Of a DNA stretch of 64,000 nucleotides, positions 17,899 through 26,520 are shown one piece after another. A program made the translations under genes and the position numbers. How positions within the stretch are numbered: the stretch's first letter is position 1; every line of letters begins with the position of its first letter. The stretch is from Chryseobacterium pennipullorum. Lineage in GTDB: Bacteria; Bacteroidota; Bacteroidia; Flavobacteriales; Weeksellaceae. The notes beneath the pieces were generated by a model. The model saw nothing but the letters and a program-made list of their open reading frames with translations. It was not told the origin of the DNA and did no database searches. Where the stretch lies: NCBI RefSeq assembly GCF_003384725.1, contig NZ_QNVV01000001.1, positions 124,001 through 188,000 on the forward strand, written 5' to 3'.

Positions 17899-18612
17899 AT
17901 GCCTCACATAGAACATACAGAATATTATTCAAATATATTGGGAACCACATTGAAAGTGGAAGTAACCGGACATTACGGACATCCAATCATTATGTTCCCT
18001 ACTTCCCAGGGTCAATATACCCAGAATCATGATTTTCACCTTAATGGAAGTATCAATTGGTTTATTGAACAGGGAAAAGTAAAATTGTATAATATTCAAA
18101 CCATCGACAGCTGGAGTTTTTATGATGATAAGATCTCACCAAAGCAAAGAATAAGAAACTACGAACGCTACGTACAGTTTCTGATCAAAGAGTTTGTCCC
18201 ATATATTCAGAAGCTTCACAAGATACACCGTGTAGCAGTTGCGGGAGCAAGTTTTGGGGGGTATCATGCCGCTAATTTTGCATTCAGGTTTCCCGATGTA
18301 GTTTCTCATCTTTTTTGTCTCTCCGGAGCTTTCACGATAAGAAATTTTATGGAGGGGTATTCAGATGACCTGGTATATTTCAACTGTCCGAAAGAATTTG
18401 TAAGGAATGACGAAGCTTGGAAATATAAGCATATGCATATTGTCCTGAGTACATCTGATCAGGACATTTGCAGGGATAAAAATATTGAAATGGCAGACAT
18501 TTTAAGAAATAAAGGCATCAGCTTCTGGTATGATGAAAGAAAGTGGATCGGCCATGACTGGCCGCTGTGGAGAATGGTCTTTCCTACCTTTGTAGGAGCT
18601 TATTTTTCTTAA
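17899..18612 (+). CDS. Esterase D-like alpha/beta hydrolase
   Basis: The 237-residue protein is a compact serine hydrolase of the esterase D/antigen 85 type. The nucleophile elbow is GASFGGYHAA (Ser118), the acid is probably in LSTSDQDICRD, and the histidine is in WIGHDWPLWRMVFPTF near the C-terminus. There is no signal peptide. It sits between two ATP-grasp ligase genes with gaps of 32 and 74 bases, so it probably acts on the same substrate series, for instance hydrolysing or transferring an acyl or ester intermediate. That role is an inference. Confidence 0.83.
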   Translation: MPHIEHTEYYSNILGTTLKVEVTGHYGHPIIMFPTSQGQYTQNHDFHLNGSINWFIEQGKVKLYNIQTIDSWSFYDDKISPKQRIRNYERYVQFLIKEFVPYIQKLHKIHRVAVAGASFGGYHAANFAFRFPDVVSHLFCLSGAFTIRNFMEGYSDDLVYFNCPKEFVRNDEAWKYKHMHIVLSTSDQDICRDKNIEMADILRNKGISFWYDERKWIGHDWPLWRMVFPTFVGAYFS

Positions 18613-18686
18613 TTACCATTCGTTGAAGAGGGTAAAAGACACTGATCACAATTATAAAATTGAAAAATACACTAAAAACAACAATT

Positions 18687-19640
18687 ATGACAAAAAAAGT
18701 AGGAATTCTATTCGGTATGGAAGATACCTTTCCCTGGGCATTTATAGATAAGGTGAATGAATTGGGTGGCGGGGAAATTGTAGCTGAGCCGGTAACCATT
18801 GATAAGCTGGAGCAGGGCGCGGATTATGGATATGCAGTAATCATTGACAGAATTTCGCAGGACGTTCCCTTTTACAGAGCTTATCTGAAAAATGCAGCGC
18901 TGAACGGCACTTATGTCATCAACAATCCATTTTGGTGGAGCGCTGACGAGAAGTTTTTCAACAATGCACTGATGAGCAAACTTGGCATTCCACTACCAAA
19001 GACAGTACTCCTTCCTTCTCATGAAAGGCCTGACAGTACTTCTGAAACATCATTCAGGAACCTTAAATTTCCTCATGACTGGGAATATATCTTCAATTAT
19101 GTAGGATTCCCGGCTTATATGAAGCCTCATGATGGCGGCGGATGGAAAAACGTGTACCGCGTAGAAAATCCGGACGACCTGTGGAGCAAACTGGGTGAAA
19201 CGGAACAGCTCGTGATGATGGTACAGGAAGAGATTATTTTTGATGATTATTACCGGGTGTATTGCCTGGGCAGAAAATACGTTCACATCATGCCTTATGA
19301 GCCACGCAATGCTCCTCATCTGAGGTATGCAACAACGCATCAGACAGAAGGTAAAGAGCTTGAAAAACTTTTGAAAACGATTCACGACTATACCATCACA
19401 ATGAATGAGGCTTTAGGCTATGATTTCAATACAGTGGAATTTGCGGTTAGAGATGGGATTCCTTACGCCATAGATTTCTGCAACCCCGCACCAGATGCAG
19501 ACCGGAATTCGGTAGGCGAAGAGAATTTTGCATGGATCATTGAACATGCTGCAAAACTGGCTATCGAAAAAGCGAAAGAATATGTTCCTGGAACACCTAA
19601 TATCACCTGGGGAACCTTCGTGAAGGATTCAATAAAATAA
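18687..19640 (+). CDS. RimK-like ATP-grasp ligase
   Basis: This 317-residue protein is an ATP-grasp enzyme of the RimK/glutathione-synthetase-like kind. Residues 1-100 (KVGILFGMEDTFPWAFIDKVNELGGGEIVAEP) form the first domain, FPAYMKPHDGGGWKNVYRV (about 147-165) holds the ATP-binding lysine and glycine-rich loop, and the metal-binding segment is NTVEFAVRDGIPYAIDFCNPAPDADR. The ATG at 18687 is preferred to the in-frame ATG at 18660, because the protein then begins MTKKVGIL in register with the fold. It lies 74 bases after the esterase and 29 before the GCS2 enzyme. Its substrates are unknown. Confidence 0.83.
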   Translation: MTKKVGILFGMEDTFPWAFIDKVNELGGGEIVAEPVTIDKLEQGADYGYAVIIDRISQDVPFYRAYLKNAALNGTYVINNPFWWSADEKFFNNALMSKLGIPLPKTVLLPSHERPDSTSETSFRNLKFPHDWEYIFNYVGFPAYMKPHDGGGWKNVYRVENPDDLWSKLGETEQLVMMVQEEIIFDDYYRVYCLGRKYVHIMPYEPRNAPHLRYATTHQTEGKELEKLLKTIHDYTITMNEALGYDFNTVEFAVRDGIPYAIDFCNPAPDADRNSVGEENFAWIIEHAAKLAIEKAKEYVPGTPNITWGTFVKDSIK

Positions 19641-19669
19641 GGTTGAAAAGAATAAAAAAACACAAGAAA

Positions 19670-20788
19670 ATGCATCAGTTTACTATTGGAATCGAAGAAG
19701 AATATCAGATCATTGATGTTGAGAGCAGAGATCTTGTTTCTCATGTTTCGAAAATCATTGAAGGTGGTAAAGCGGTTTTAAGTGAAAATTTAAAGCACGA
19801 AATGCACGAATCCATGATTGAGATGGAGACGGGAATCTGCCAGAATATTCAGGAAGCAAGAGCAGAGCTTACCAACTTAAGACGGCATCTGATCAATATT
19901 GCCCATGAACAGGGACTGCGTGTTTCCGGAGGCGGTACTCACCCATTTTCACATTGGTCGGAAAATAATATCACCCAGGGGGAAAGATATATTAAAATTG
20001 TGGACGACATGGGAGATGTCGCCCGTGAAAATCTGATTTTCGGACTTCATGTTCATATCGGAATTCCCAACCGCGAGGAAGGGGTAAGAATTCAGAATGT
20101 CATGCGTTACTTTCTGCCCCACGTGTATGCCCTATCCACGAATTCACCATTCTGGATCGGCAGATATACCGGTTTTAAATCGTACCGGCAGGAAATTTTT
20201 GTCAAATTCCCAAGAACGGGTATTCCCAGTTATTTCAACTCACTGGGAGAGTTTGACAGCTATGTTGATCTTCTGATTAAAACCGGAACCATTGATAATG
20301 CCAAGAAAATTTGGTGGGATCTGCGGGTTCATCCTTTCTACCCCACTATTGAATTCAGGATCTGTGATATGCCGCTGAGGATCGACGAAACGGTCTGCCT
20401 TGCTGCTATTATGCAAAGTCTGGTAGCCAAAATCTATAAACTTCATCAGCAAAACCTGAGCTTCAGGAGCTACAGAAGATTATTGCTGAACGAAAATAAA
20501 TGGCGGGCTTCTAAAAGTGGTATCGAGGCACATCTGATCGACTTTGGAAAAGAAGAATCGGTACCGTATCCTCATTTACTAAAAGAACTTCTTGAATTTA
20601 TTGATGACGTAGTAGATGATTTAGGATGCCGCCAGGAAGTAGAATACGCATGGAAAATTCTGGAGCACGGAACCGGAGCAGACAGACAACTTGAGATCTT
20701 CAGAGAAACCGGTGACCTCACCAGAGTGGTAGATTATATGATCTCAGAAACAGAGTATGGCATAACGCATGGTGAACCCACCTCATAA
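19670..20788 (+). CDS. GCS2-type carboxylate-amine ligase (YbdK-like)
   Basis: The 372-residue product belongs to the glutamine-synthetase-fold GCS2 family (glutamate-cysteine ligase 2/YbdK). The opening FTIGIEEEYQII carries the metal-binding glutamates (9-11). Other marks are MIEMETGICQNIQEA, SGGGTHPFSHW, FGLHVHIGI and WWDLRVHPFYPTIEFRICDMPL. Family members form gamma-glutamyl or other amide bonds using ATP. The ATG at 19670 is chosen over the upstream TTG at 19643, which would add an unsupported Lys/Arg tail. It follows the RimK-like gene by 29 bases and precedes the amidotransferase by 32, suggesting a shared pathway. Confidence 0.88.
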   Translation: MHQFTIGIEEEYQIIDVESRDLVSHVSKIIEGGKAVLSENLKHEMHESMIEMETGICQNIQEARAELTNLRRHLINIAHEQGLRVSGGGTHPFSHWSENNITQGERYIKIVDDMGDVARENLIFGLHVHIGIPNREEGVRIQNVMRYFLPHVYALSTNSPFWIGRYTGFKSYRQEIFVKFPRTGIPSYFNSLGEFDSYVDLLIKTGTIDNAKKIWWDLRVHPFYPTIEFRICDMPLRIDETVCLAAIMQSLVAKIYKLHQQNLSFRSYRRLLLNENKWRASKSGIEAHLIDFGKEESVPYPHLLKELLEFIDDVVDDLGCRQEVEYAWKILEHGTGADRQLEIFRETGDLTRVVDYMISETEYGITHGEPTS

Positions 20789-20820
20789 TATTTTGGTACC
20801 TTTACAAAAAATATCATGTA

Positions 20821-21654
20821 ATGAAAGATATTCGAATTGCTCTGCTGGACATGAACAATAACCATGTCAATCAAGGCTTTAGAAACATTAAAGAGATTTC
20901 CGAAGCATTTCAGCAGAACTCTGAAGAAAATGTAGTCATCAAAACATTTGATGTAAGATATAAAGAAGAAATGCCGGAGATAGGAGATTTTGACATTTTT
21001 ATTTCTTCAGGGGGACCCGGGACACCGCACCGTGAAGGTTTTGAATGGGAAAACCGTTTTGCCAATTTTCTGGACTCTGTTTTTGAACACAATATATACT
21101 CTGAAGATAAAAAATACCTTTTCCTGATCTGCCATTCGTTCCAGCTGGCTAGCATCCACTGGAAACTGGGGAATATCTGTAAGAGAAAATCGTATTCTTT
21201 CGGAGTAATGCCTATTCATAAAACAAAAGAGGGGAAAGATGAGTTTTTATTCAAAAATCTTCAGGATCCTTTTTATGCAGTTGATTCCAGGGCCTATCAG
21301 TTTATTGAACCGGACCAGGCCCGTTTCGAAGAATTAGGAATGAAAATTATGGCAATTGAGAAATTCCGGCCCCATATTAACCTGGAAAGGGCTGTAATGG
21401 CTGTCCGTTTCTCGGAGGAAATATTCGGCACTCAGTTTCACCCTGAAGCCAGCCCTGAAGCATTGATAGAGAATCTGAAAGACGAAAAAAACAAAGAGGC
21501 AATGATCGAAAACTTCGGAATGGAAAAATATCTTGAAACCATGGACAGAATAGATGATGAAGATAAAATCATTCTGACCAGAAACCAGATTCTTCCGAGA
21601 TTCCTTCAATTTGCAAAAAAAAACATTTTGAAGAACGTTGAGTCTTTAGCTTAA
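20821..21654 (+). CDS. Class I glutamine amidotransferase-like protein
   Basis: The 277-residue protein has a class I glutamine amidotransferase domain: oxyanion-type loop SSGGPGTP (62-69), nucleophile in FLICHSFQLA (Cys104), and the His-Glu pair in FGTQFHPEASPEAL (His207, Glu209). The roughly 60 residues after this domain are helical and charged. The triad is complete, so it may release ammonia from glutamine or hydrolyse a gamma-glutamyl bond. In a run of ligases it could supply an amide nitrogen or cut a gamma-glutamyl intermediate. A box close to the promoter consensus, TACCTTTA (20797-20804), precedes the start. Confidence 0.85.
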   Translation: MKDIRIALLDMNNNHVNQGFRNIKEISEAFQQNSEENVVIKTFDVRYKEEMPEIGDFDIFISSGGPGTPHREGFEWENRFANFLDSVFEHNIYSEDKKYLFLICHSFQLASIHWKLGNICKRKSYSFGVMPIHKTKEGKDEFLFKNLQDPFYAVDSRAYQFIEPDQARFEELGMKIMAIEKFRPHINLERAVMAVRFSEEIFGTQFHPEASPEALIENLKDEKNKEAMIENFGMEKYLETMDRIDDEDKIILTRNQILPRFLQFAKKNILKNVESLA

Positions 21655-21657
21655 TAG

Positions 21658-21788
21658 GCTGGCAGCTGGAAGAGAGAGGTTGGAAGTTATTATAATGCTG
21701 CTTAATCTTAAAATTGAATCAAGCATTATTGTACCTGAATGCAAATTCTATGGCAGACTTCGATTTCGGCTTCCAGCTTGAGACTTCT
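21658..21788. repeat. Dispersed intergenic repeat, copy 2
   Basis: AGCTGGAAG at 21664-21672 faces its complement CTTCCAGCT at 21770-21778. GGAAGTTATTAT and AGACTTCGAT match the same internal positions in the copy at 8385-8556. It fills the 195-base gap between the amidotransferase and the divergent ATP-grasp-like gene, the only wide gap among the ligase genes. Confidence 0.65.
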
Positions 21789-21849
21789 TTACTATAATAA
21801 TCGGACAGAAATGTTCGATTTTTTTTAAACACCACAAAAGAAAAAAAAT

Positions 21850-23034
21850 ATGATCCCAAAATACAGAAAACAGTTTAATGAAGAATTTTCACAGGACAAA
21901 TACCGGCAACTTAAAGATATTCTAAAACAAAAAGGAGGTGTAGAACCCACCTTCAGAATTTCGGAAAGCCCTATTTTCCTTACCAAAGAATTTGAAGCTA
22001 AAATGATCGATGCCAGCGAAAGTATCATCACCCAGATCAAAGGTCTTCCCGCTGACACCCTTCAAAAAGCGATTCCCGATGACTGCAGGGTTCCCGGTGA
22101 TACGGATCAGCCCCATTTTTTCACCATTGATTTTGGGGTCTGCAAAAGTGAAAAAGGAGAGATTGAGCCTCAGTTGATCGAATTACAAGCCTTCCCTTCG
22201 CTATATGCATTTCAGAAAGTTTTTGAAAATACATTCTGCGAAGTATATCCTTTTATTTCGGAAATCAGAAATCCAATGCCCCAAGAGACGTTCAGAAATT
22301 ACCTGAAGGAACTGATCGTTGGTGACGAAAATCCGGAACATGTCATTCTTCTCGAAATCTTTCCTGAAAAACAGAAAACAGCGATTGATTTTGCCTTAAC
22401 AGAAAAACTATTGAGCATAAAAACCGTTTGTCTAACCAAAGTAAAGAAGGAAGGTAAAACGCTATATTACGAAAATGATGGAAAGCTGACGGAAATTAAA
22501 AGAATCTACAACCGGGTGATCTTTGATGAACTGAATAACATTCCTGATCTTACCACAGAATTTGATTTTCGCGAAGAAGTGGATGTAAAATGGATCACTC
22601 ACCCTAATTGGTTCTTCAAAATATCAAAATTCCTTCTACCGTTATTACAGCATCAATTTGTTCCAAAAAGCTATTTTCTTCATCAATTTCCACAGGAGGA
22701 ACGCCTTGAAGATTTTGTATTAAAACCTTTATTTTCATTTGCAGGCAGTGGAGTAAATTTAAACCCGACTCAGGCGATCATTGATGCGATTACAGACAAA
22801 GAAAACTACATTTTACAGAGAAAAGTACGCTATGAGCCTATTTTTGAAGATATCAACGGAGAATTCTCAAAAGCAGAAATCCGTTTACTGTATATCTGGC
22901 GTGAAAGTGACGAGCGTCCCATTCTACTGGAAAATCTGGGAAGAATGACCAAAGCCGCTATGGTCAATGTAGATTTTAATAAAAAAGATGCCATCTGGAT
23001 TGGGAGCTCTAATGCTTTCTTTGGAGAATCCTAA
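21850..23034 (+). CDS. Divergent ATP-grasp-like protein of unknown function
   Basis: The 394-residue protein is not a family I can name with certainty. The C-terminal half resembles an ATP-grasp fold: EDFVLKPLFSFAGSGVNL (about 294-311) has the lysine and glycine/serine-rich loop, YILQRKVRYEPIF follows, and AEIRLLYIWRE...LLENLGRMTKAAMVNV could be the metal-binding strands. The N-terminal half holds a conserved-looking acidic segment, FFTIDFGVCKSEKGEIEPQLIELQAFPSLYAFQ. It is the sixth gene of the ligase run, beyond a repeat element. If it is an ATP-grasp enzyme, the cluster has three, each of a different subtype. Confidence 0.65.
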   Translation: MIPKYRKQFNEEFSQDKYRQLKDILKQKGGVEPTFRISESPIFLTKEFEAKMIDASESIITQIKGLPADTLQKAIPDDCRVPGDTDQPHFFTIDFGVCKSEKGEIEPQLIELQAFPSLYAFQKVFENTFCEVYPFISEIRNPMPQETFRNYLKELIVGDENPEHVILLEIFPEKQKTAIDFALTEKLLSIKTVCLTKVKKEGKTLYYENDGKLTEIKRIYNRVIFDELNNIPDLTTEFDFREEVDVKWITHPNWFFKISKFLLPLLQHQFVPKSYFLHQFPQEERLEDFVLKPLFSFAGSGVNLNPTQAIIDAITDKENYILQRKVRYEPIFEDINGEFSKAEIRLLYIWRESDERPILLENLGRMTKAAMVNVDFNKKDAIWIGSSNAFFGES

Positions 23035-23076
23035 AATACCTTCCATCAGCATAATTTCTAAATCCAAGTATACAGA

Positions 23077-23569
23077 ATGATTTTAAAAGCTATTGAAGAG
23101 CAGATTTTTTATCCGCTTGCTATGACCTGTTCGGATATTGAGAAAGACCCAGAATCCACAGCATATTCAGGATATAATTTTACATTAACCCATCTGAATG
23201 TAAAATTCCGTTTGTCAAAAATAACTCCGACCAAAACCGGACAATTTGTTACATTATGGAAAAGAGATAAGTACGGAGAGACTGTGGCATTTGACTATCG
23301 TGATCCTTTTGATTTCTATATTATTGCAGCTTCCAAAGATCAGCATGACGGAATGTTTATTTTCCCCAAAAAAAACTCTTCTTGAAAAAGGGATTCTTTC
23401 ATACGAAAAAAAGACTGGAAAAAGGGGATTCCGGGTTTACCCCTCCTGGGACACCGCTGAAAACCAGCAAGCTCAAAAGACTCAGAAATGGCAGATTGAA
23501 TATTTTTTAGAATTTTCGGGTGATAGAGAATTAATGCTTAAGAAGGTTGCTCTTTTACTAGGTTTGTGA
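23077..23569 (+). pseudogene. mepB-like gene with a frameshift in an A8 run
   Basis: Two overlapping frames together make one MepB-family protein. Frame 1 (23077-23385) encodes the N-terminus through DQHDGMFIFPKK. Frame 2 continues as TLLEKGILSYEKKTGKRGFRVYPSWDTAENQQAQKTQKWQIEYFLEF and stops at 23569. The break is a run of eight A at 23368-23375; with seven A the frame runs on as Pro-Lys-Lys-Thr-Leu-Leu-Glu-Lys-Gly. The full product would be about 164 residues. MepB is a small DNA-binding-like family of unclear role. The cause may be real inactivation, phase variation by slippage, or a homopolymer sequencing error. Confidence 0.8.
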
Positions 23570-23640
23570 AGAATCTGGTAAAAAAGCGCGGAGAATATTT
23601 TCTCCTATTTATACTTTTGCCTTAAGGCAAAAACAATAAT

Positions 23641-23677
23641 AAAAAAACGACTGTACTTTAGCACAGTCGTTTTTTTA
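23641..23677. terminator. Bidirectional intrinsic terminator
   Basis: The stem ACGACTGT (23647-23654) pairs with ACAGTCGT (23663-23670) and is extended by A7 on the left and T7 on the right. It lies between the convergent mepB-like gene and cphA and can serve both strands. Confidence 0.88.
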
Positions 23678-23690
23678 ATCAATTTTATTT

Positions 23691-26321
23691 TTAAAGATTT
23701 TTATCATCTTCCAGCAGTTCTCTGGCCTGATATTCCTGCACCAGATCAATAGCATTGGAAATCACATCACTGAGGGCGGTAATGAAAGTTCCCTCTTCTG
23801 CCATTCCCATGGCATGCTTCAGGGCTTCAATTTCTTTAGGGATAATTTCATAGCTTACATCTTTACCAGCCTCATTAATTCCGTCTATAATCAAGCCGTT
23901 AATTTCATCTTCCGTTCTTCCGCGAAGATGTTTTTCATTCCGGATAATAATATAGTCGAACATTCTGCCTGCAATTTTCCCACATTCTCTGATATCATGA
24001 TCCCGTCGGTCTCCGACACCTGAAATAATGCCTATTTTCTTTGTAGATTCTACATTTTTCAAATAATCCTCAATGGCTTCATATCCGGATGGATTATGGG
24101 CGAAGTCGATCAGAACCTTAAAGTTTTTGAATTTGAAAACATTTAACCTGCCGGGAGTGAGCTGGGCACTAGGGATAAAAGTTCTCAATGAATTGGAAAT
24201 ATCTTCAATTCCAAATCCATAAAGGTAACTTGCCAAACTGGCTGCCAGCACATTTTCAATCATAAACCTGGCTTTCCCCTCCATGGTAATCGGGAAATCT
24301 TTAGCTTTTCCAATCCTGATCTTCCAGTCTCCTTTTTTAATCGTTACAAAACCTTCTTCATAAATGCAGGTAATTTTTCCTTCTTTAGCAAATTTAACGA
24401 TGTGTGGATTGTTTTCATCCATACTGAAAATGGCAACATTGCTGTCCAGGTCGCCCACAATTTTCATGGAATATTCATTATCTGCATTCAGCACGCTCCA
24501 ACCGCTTTTCTTTACGCTGTCCAGTACTACCCGCTTTACTTTGGTAAGGTCTTTCAGGCTGTGAATGTCATTCATTCCCAGGTGATCTTCTTCAATATTG
24601 GTGAGCACTCCGATATCGCATTGTGAGAATCCTAGTCCGGAACGCAAAATTCCTCCTCTGGCCGTTTCCAGAACAGCAAATTCCACCGTAGGGTCCTTCA
24701 GAATAAACTCTGCAGAAAGCGGTCCGGTAGTATCTCCTTTGGAAAGCATGGTATTCTGAATATAAATACCATCTGAAGTAGTAAATCCTACTCTATAGCC
24801 ATTGCTCTTTACAATATGGGAAATAAGCCGGGTAGTCGTTGTTTTTCCGTTGGTGCCCGTTACTGCAATAATAGGTATGGTAAATGGCTTTCCCTGCGGA
24901 TAAAGCATATCGACCACCGGTGCGGCAACGTTTCTTGGTAATCCTTCACTTGGGGCAAGATGCATCCTGAAACCAGGGGCAGCGTTTACTTCTATAATCG
25001 CTCCACCACTTTCCTTTAAAGGCTGGGTTAAATTTTCGGCCATAATATCAATGCCACAAACGTCCAATCCTATTATTTTGGATATTCTTTCTGCCATTGT
25101 AATATTCTCCGGATGTACCATATCGGTAACATCTATTGACGTTCCTCCCGTTGAAAGGTTCGCTGTAGATTTCAGATACACCACCTCTCCTCTTTGGGGA
25201 ATGGTTTCCAGGGTATACTGAAGTTTTTCAAGCAGCTCCAGAGTATCTTTATCCACTTCAATTTCGGTAAGGACATTTTCATGACCATAACCTCTTCTTG
25301 GATCTTTATTTTCTTTTTCAATAAGCTGTTGGAGATTCATTTCACCATCTCCTACGACATGAGCAGGTACCCTTCTGGCTGCGGCCACCATTTTATTATT
25401 GATGACCAGCACACGAAAGTCATAACCGGTAATATACTTTTCAACAATTACCTTTTTGGAATATTTCTGTGCGTGTTCGAGACCTGTTTTTGCAGATTCC
25501 CAATCATTAACGTTGATAGAAGAGCCCTTACCGTGATTTCCGTCAAGAGGTTTTAATACAATAGGATATTGTATTTTCCTGATCACGCTGTCTAAGCCTT
25601 CTTCATCCACTACCAGATCTCCGATAGGAACAGGAATAGCCGCATCATGGAGCATTCTTTTGGTTAATTCTTTATTACAGGCAATATCTACAGCTATAGA
25701 GCTTGTTTTTCCTGTAATGGTAGCCTGGAAACGCTGCTGATTCACGCCATACCCTAACTGTACCAAAGAATTTGTTCCCAGTCTTATCCAGGGGATTCTT
25801 CTGGATGCAGCTTCTTCTACTATACTTCCTGTAGAAGGTCCTAAGCGGACGCGCTCCCGGATCTCTTTTAATTTTTGAATACATGCATTCAAATCATAAT
25901 CCTGTCCTTCTATCAATGCTTTGGCAATCGTTACAGCTTCTTCGGCAGCATAAATTCCAGCATTCTCTTCAATATAATTGAATACTACATTATATACCCC
26001 CGGAGTTTTGGTCTCCCGGGTCCTTCCAAAGCCAACATCCATGCCCGCGAGGGTTTGAATTTCCAGTGCAATATGCTCAATGACATGTCCCATCCAGGTT
26101 CCCGTTTCCACCCTATGGAAAAAACCTCCTTCCACTCCTTCCGAACAGCGATGGGTAATCAATGAAGGTATTAATTTTTCAATCCTCTCCCTGAATCCTT
26201 CTATCTTGTTGGTAGGATAATTTTCCATTTCCTCAAGGTCCAACCTCATCTGTATCAGCTTCTTTCGTCTGATGCTCCAGATGTTTGGACCCCGTAGTGC
26301 CTGAATCTTTTCGATTTTCAT
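23691..26321 (-). CDS. cphA: Cyanophycin synthetase
   Basis: CphA builds multi-L-arginyl-poly-L-aspartate by alternately adding Asp to the backbone and Arg to the side chain. The 876-residue protein has the full three-part architecture: an N-terminal domain (1-160), an ATP-grasp domain (about 215-470, with YPIVLKPLDGNHGKGSSINV, YLKSTANLSTGGTSIDVTD and IIEVNAAPGFRMHLAPSEG), and a Mur-ligase-like domain with P-loop AVTGTNGKTTTTRLI (486-500) and a late NPSGYEAIEDYL segment. The length fits CphA1 and not the shorter CphA2. It is divergent from cphB and convergent with the ligase cluster. A TATCTTTG box (26367-26374, minus) stands about 45 bases before the start. Confidence 0.95.
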   Translation of the reverse strand: MKIEKIQALRGPNIWSIRRKKLIQMRLDLEEMENYPTNKIEGFRERIEKLIPSLITHRCSEGVEGGFFHRVETGTWMGHVIEHIALEIQTLAGMDVGFGRTRETKTPGVYNVVFNYIEENAGIYAAEEAVTIAKALIEGQDYDLNACIQKLKEIRERVRLGPSTGSIVEEAASRRIPWIRLGTNSLVQLGYGVNQQRFQATITGKTSSIAVDIACNKELTKRMLHDAAIPVPIGDLVVDEEGLDSVIRKIQYPIVLKPLDGNHGKGSSINVNDWESAKTGLEHAQKYSKKVIVEKYITGYDFRVLVINNKMVAAARRVPAHVVGDGEMNLQQLIEKENKDPRRGYGHENVLTEIEVDKDTLELLEKLQYTLETIPQRGEVVYLKSTANLSTGGTSIDVTDMVHPENITMAERISKIIGLDVCGIDIMAENLTQPLKESGGAIIEVNAAPGFRMHLAPSEGLPRNVAAPVVDMLYPQGKPFTIPIIAVTGTNGKTTTTRLISHIVKSNGYRVGFTTSDGIYIQNTMLSKGDTTGPLSAEFILKDPTVEFAVLETARGGILRSGLGFSQCDIGVLTNIEEDHLGMNDIHSLKDLTKVKRVVLDSVKKSGWSVLNADNEYSMKIVGDLDSNVAIFSMDENNPHIVKFAKEGKITCIYEEGFVTIKKGDWKIRIGKAKDFPITMEGKARFMIENVLAASLASYLYGFGIEDISNSLRTFIPSAQLTPGRLNVFKFKNFKVLIDFAHNPSGYEAIEDYLKNVESTKKIGIISGVGDRRDHDIRECGKIAGRMFDYIIIRNEKHLRGRTEDEINGLIIDGINEAGKDVSYEIIPKEIEALKHAMGMAEEGTFITALSDVISNAIDLVQEYQARELLEDDKNL

Positions 26322-26366
26322 AATCTATTGGCATTTTTAACAGTTAACAATAACTCCATTCTTAGC

Positions 26367-26374
26367 CAAAGATA
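26367..26374 (-). promoter_or_regulatory. Candidate cphA promoter -7 box
   Basis: On the minus strand this reads TATCTTTG, an exact TAnnTTTG match, about 45 bases upstream of the cphA ATG. The -33 element is not clear. It lies in the 199-base divergent region with cphB. Confidence 0.5.
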
Positions 26375-26508
26375 ATGTAAAACCCAAAACAAAACCATAC
26401 CATGTTTAAAGATTTATTAAAAAAAAATTAATTTTAATTCACATTTCTAAAACACTAAAAATCAGTGAAAGATGGCACGTTTTTCGCCAAAGAATGTTAT
26501 TTATTTTT

Positions 26509-26516
26509 TAATTTTG
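26509..26516 (+). promoter_or_regulatory. Candidate leaderless promoter of cphB
   Basis: TAATTTTG ends four bases before the cphB ATG at 26521. A start site at the usual distance from a -7 box would fall on or beside the A of the ATG, giving a leaderless mRNA. No good -33 TTG is visible. Confidence 0.45.
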
Positions 26517-26520
26517 TACC

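Noticed and set aside
16652..21654. Nonribosomal peptide synthetase or RiPP cluster
   Set aside because: No adenylation, carrier or condensation domains and no small precursor gene are seen; the ligases are of stand-alone types.
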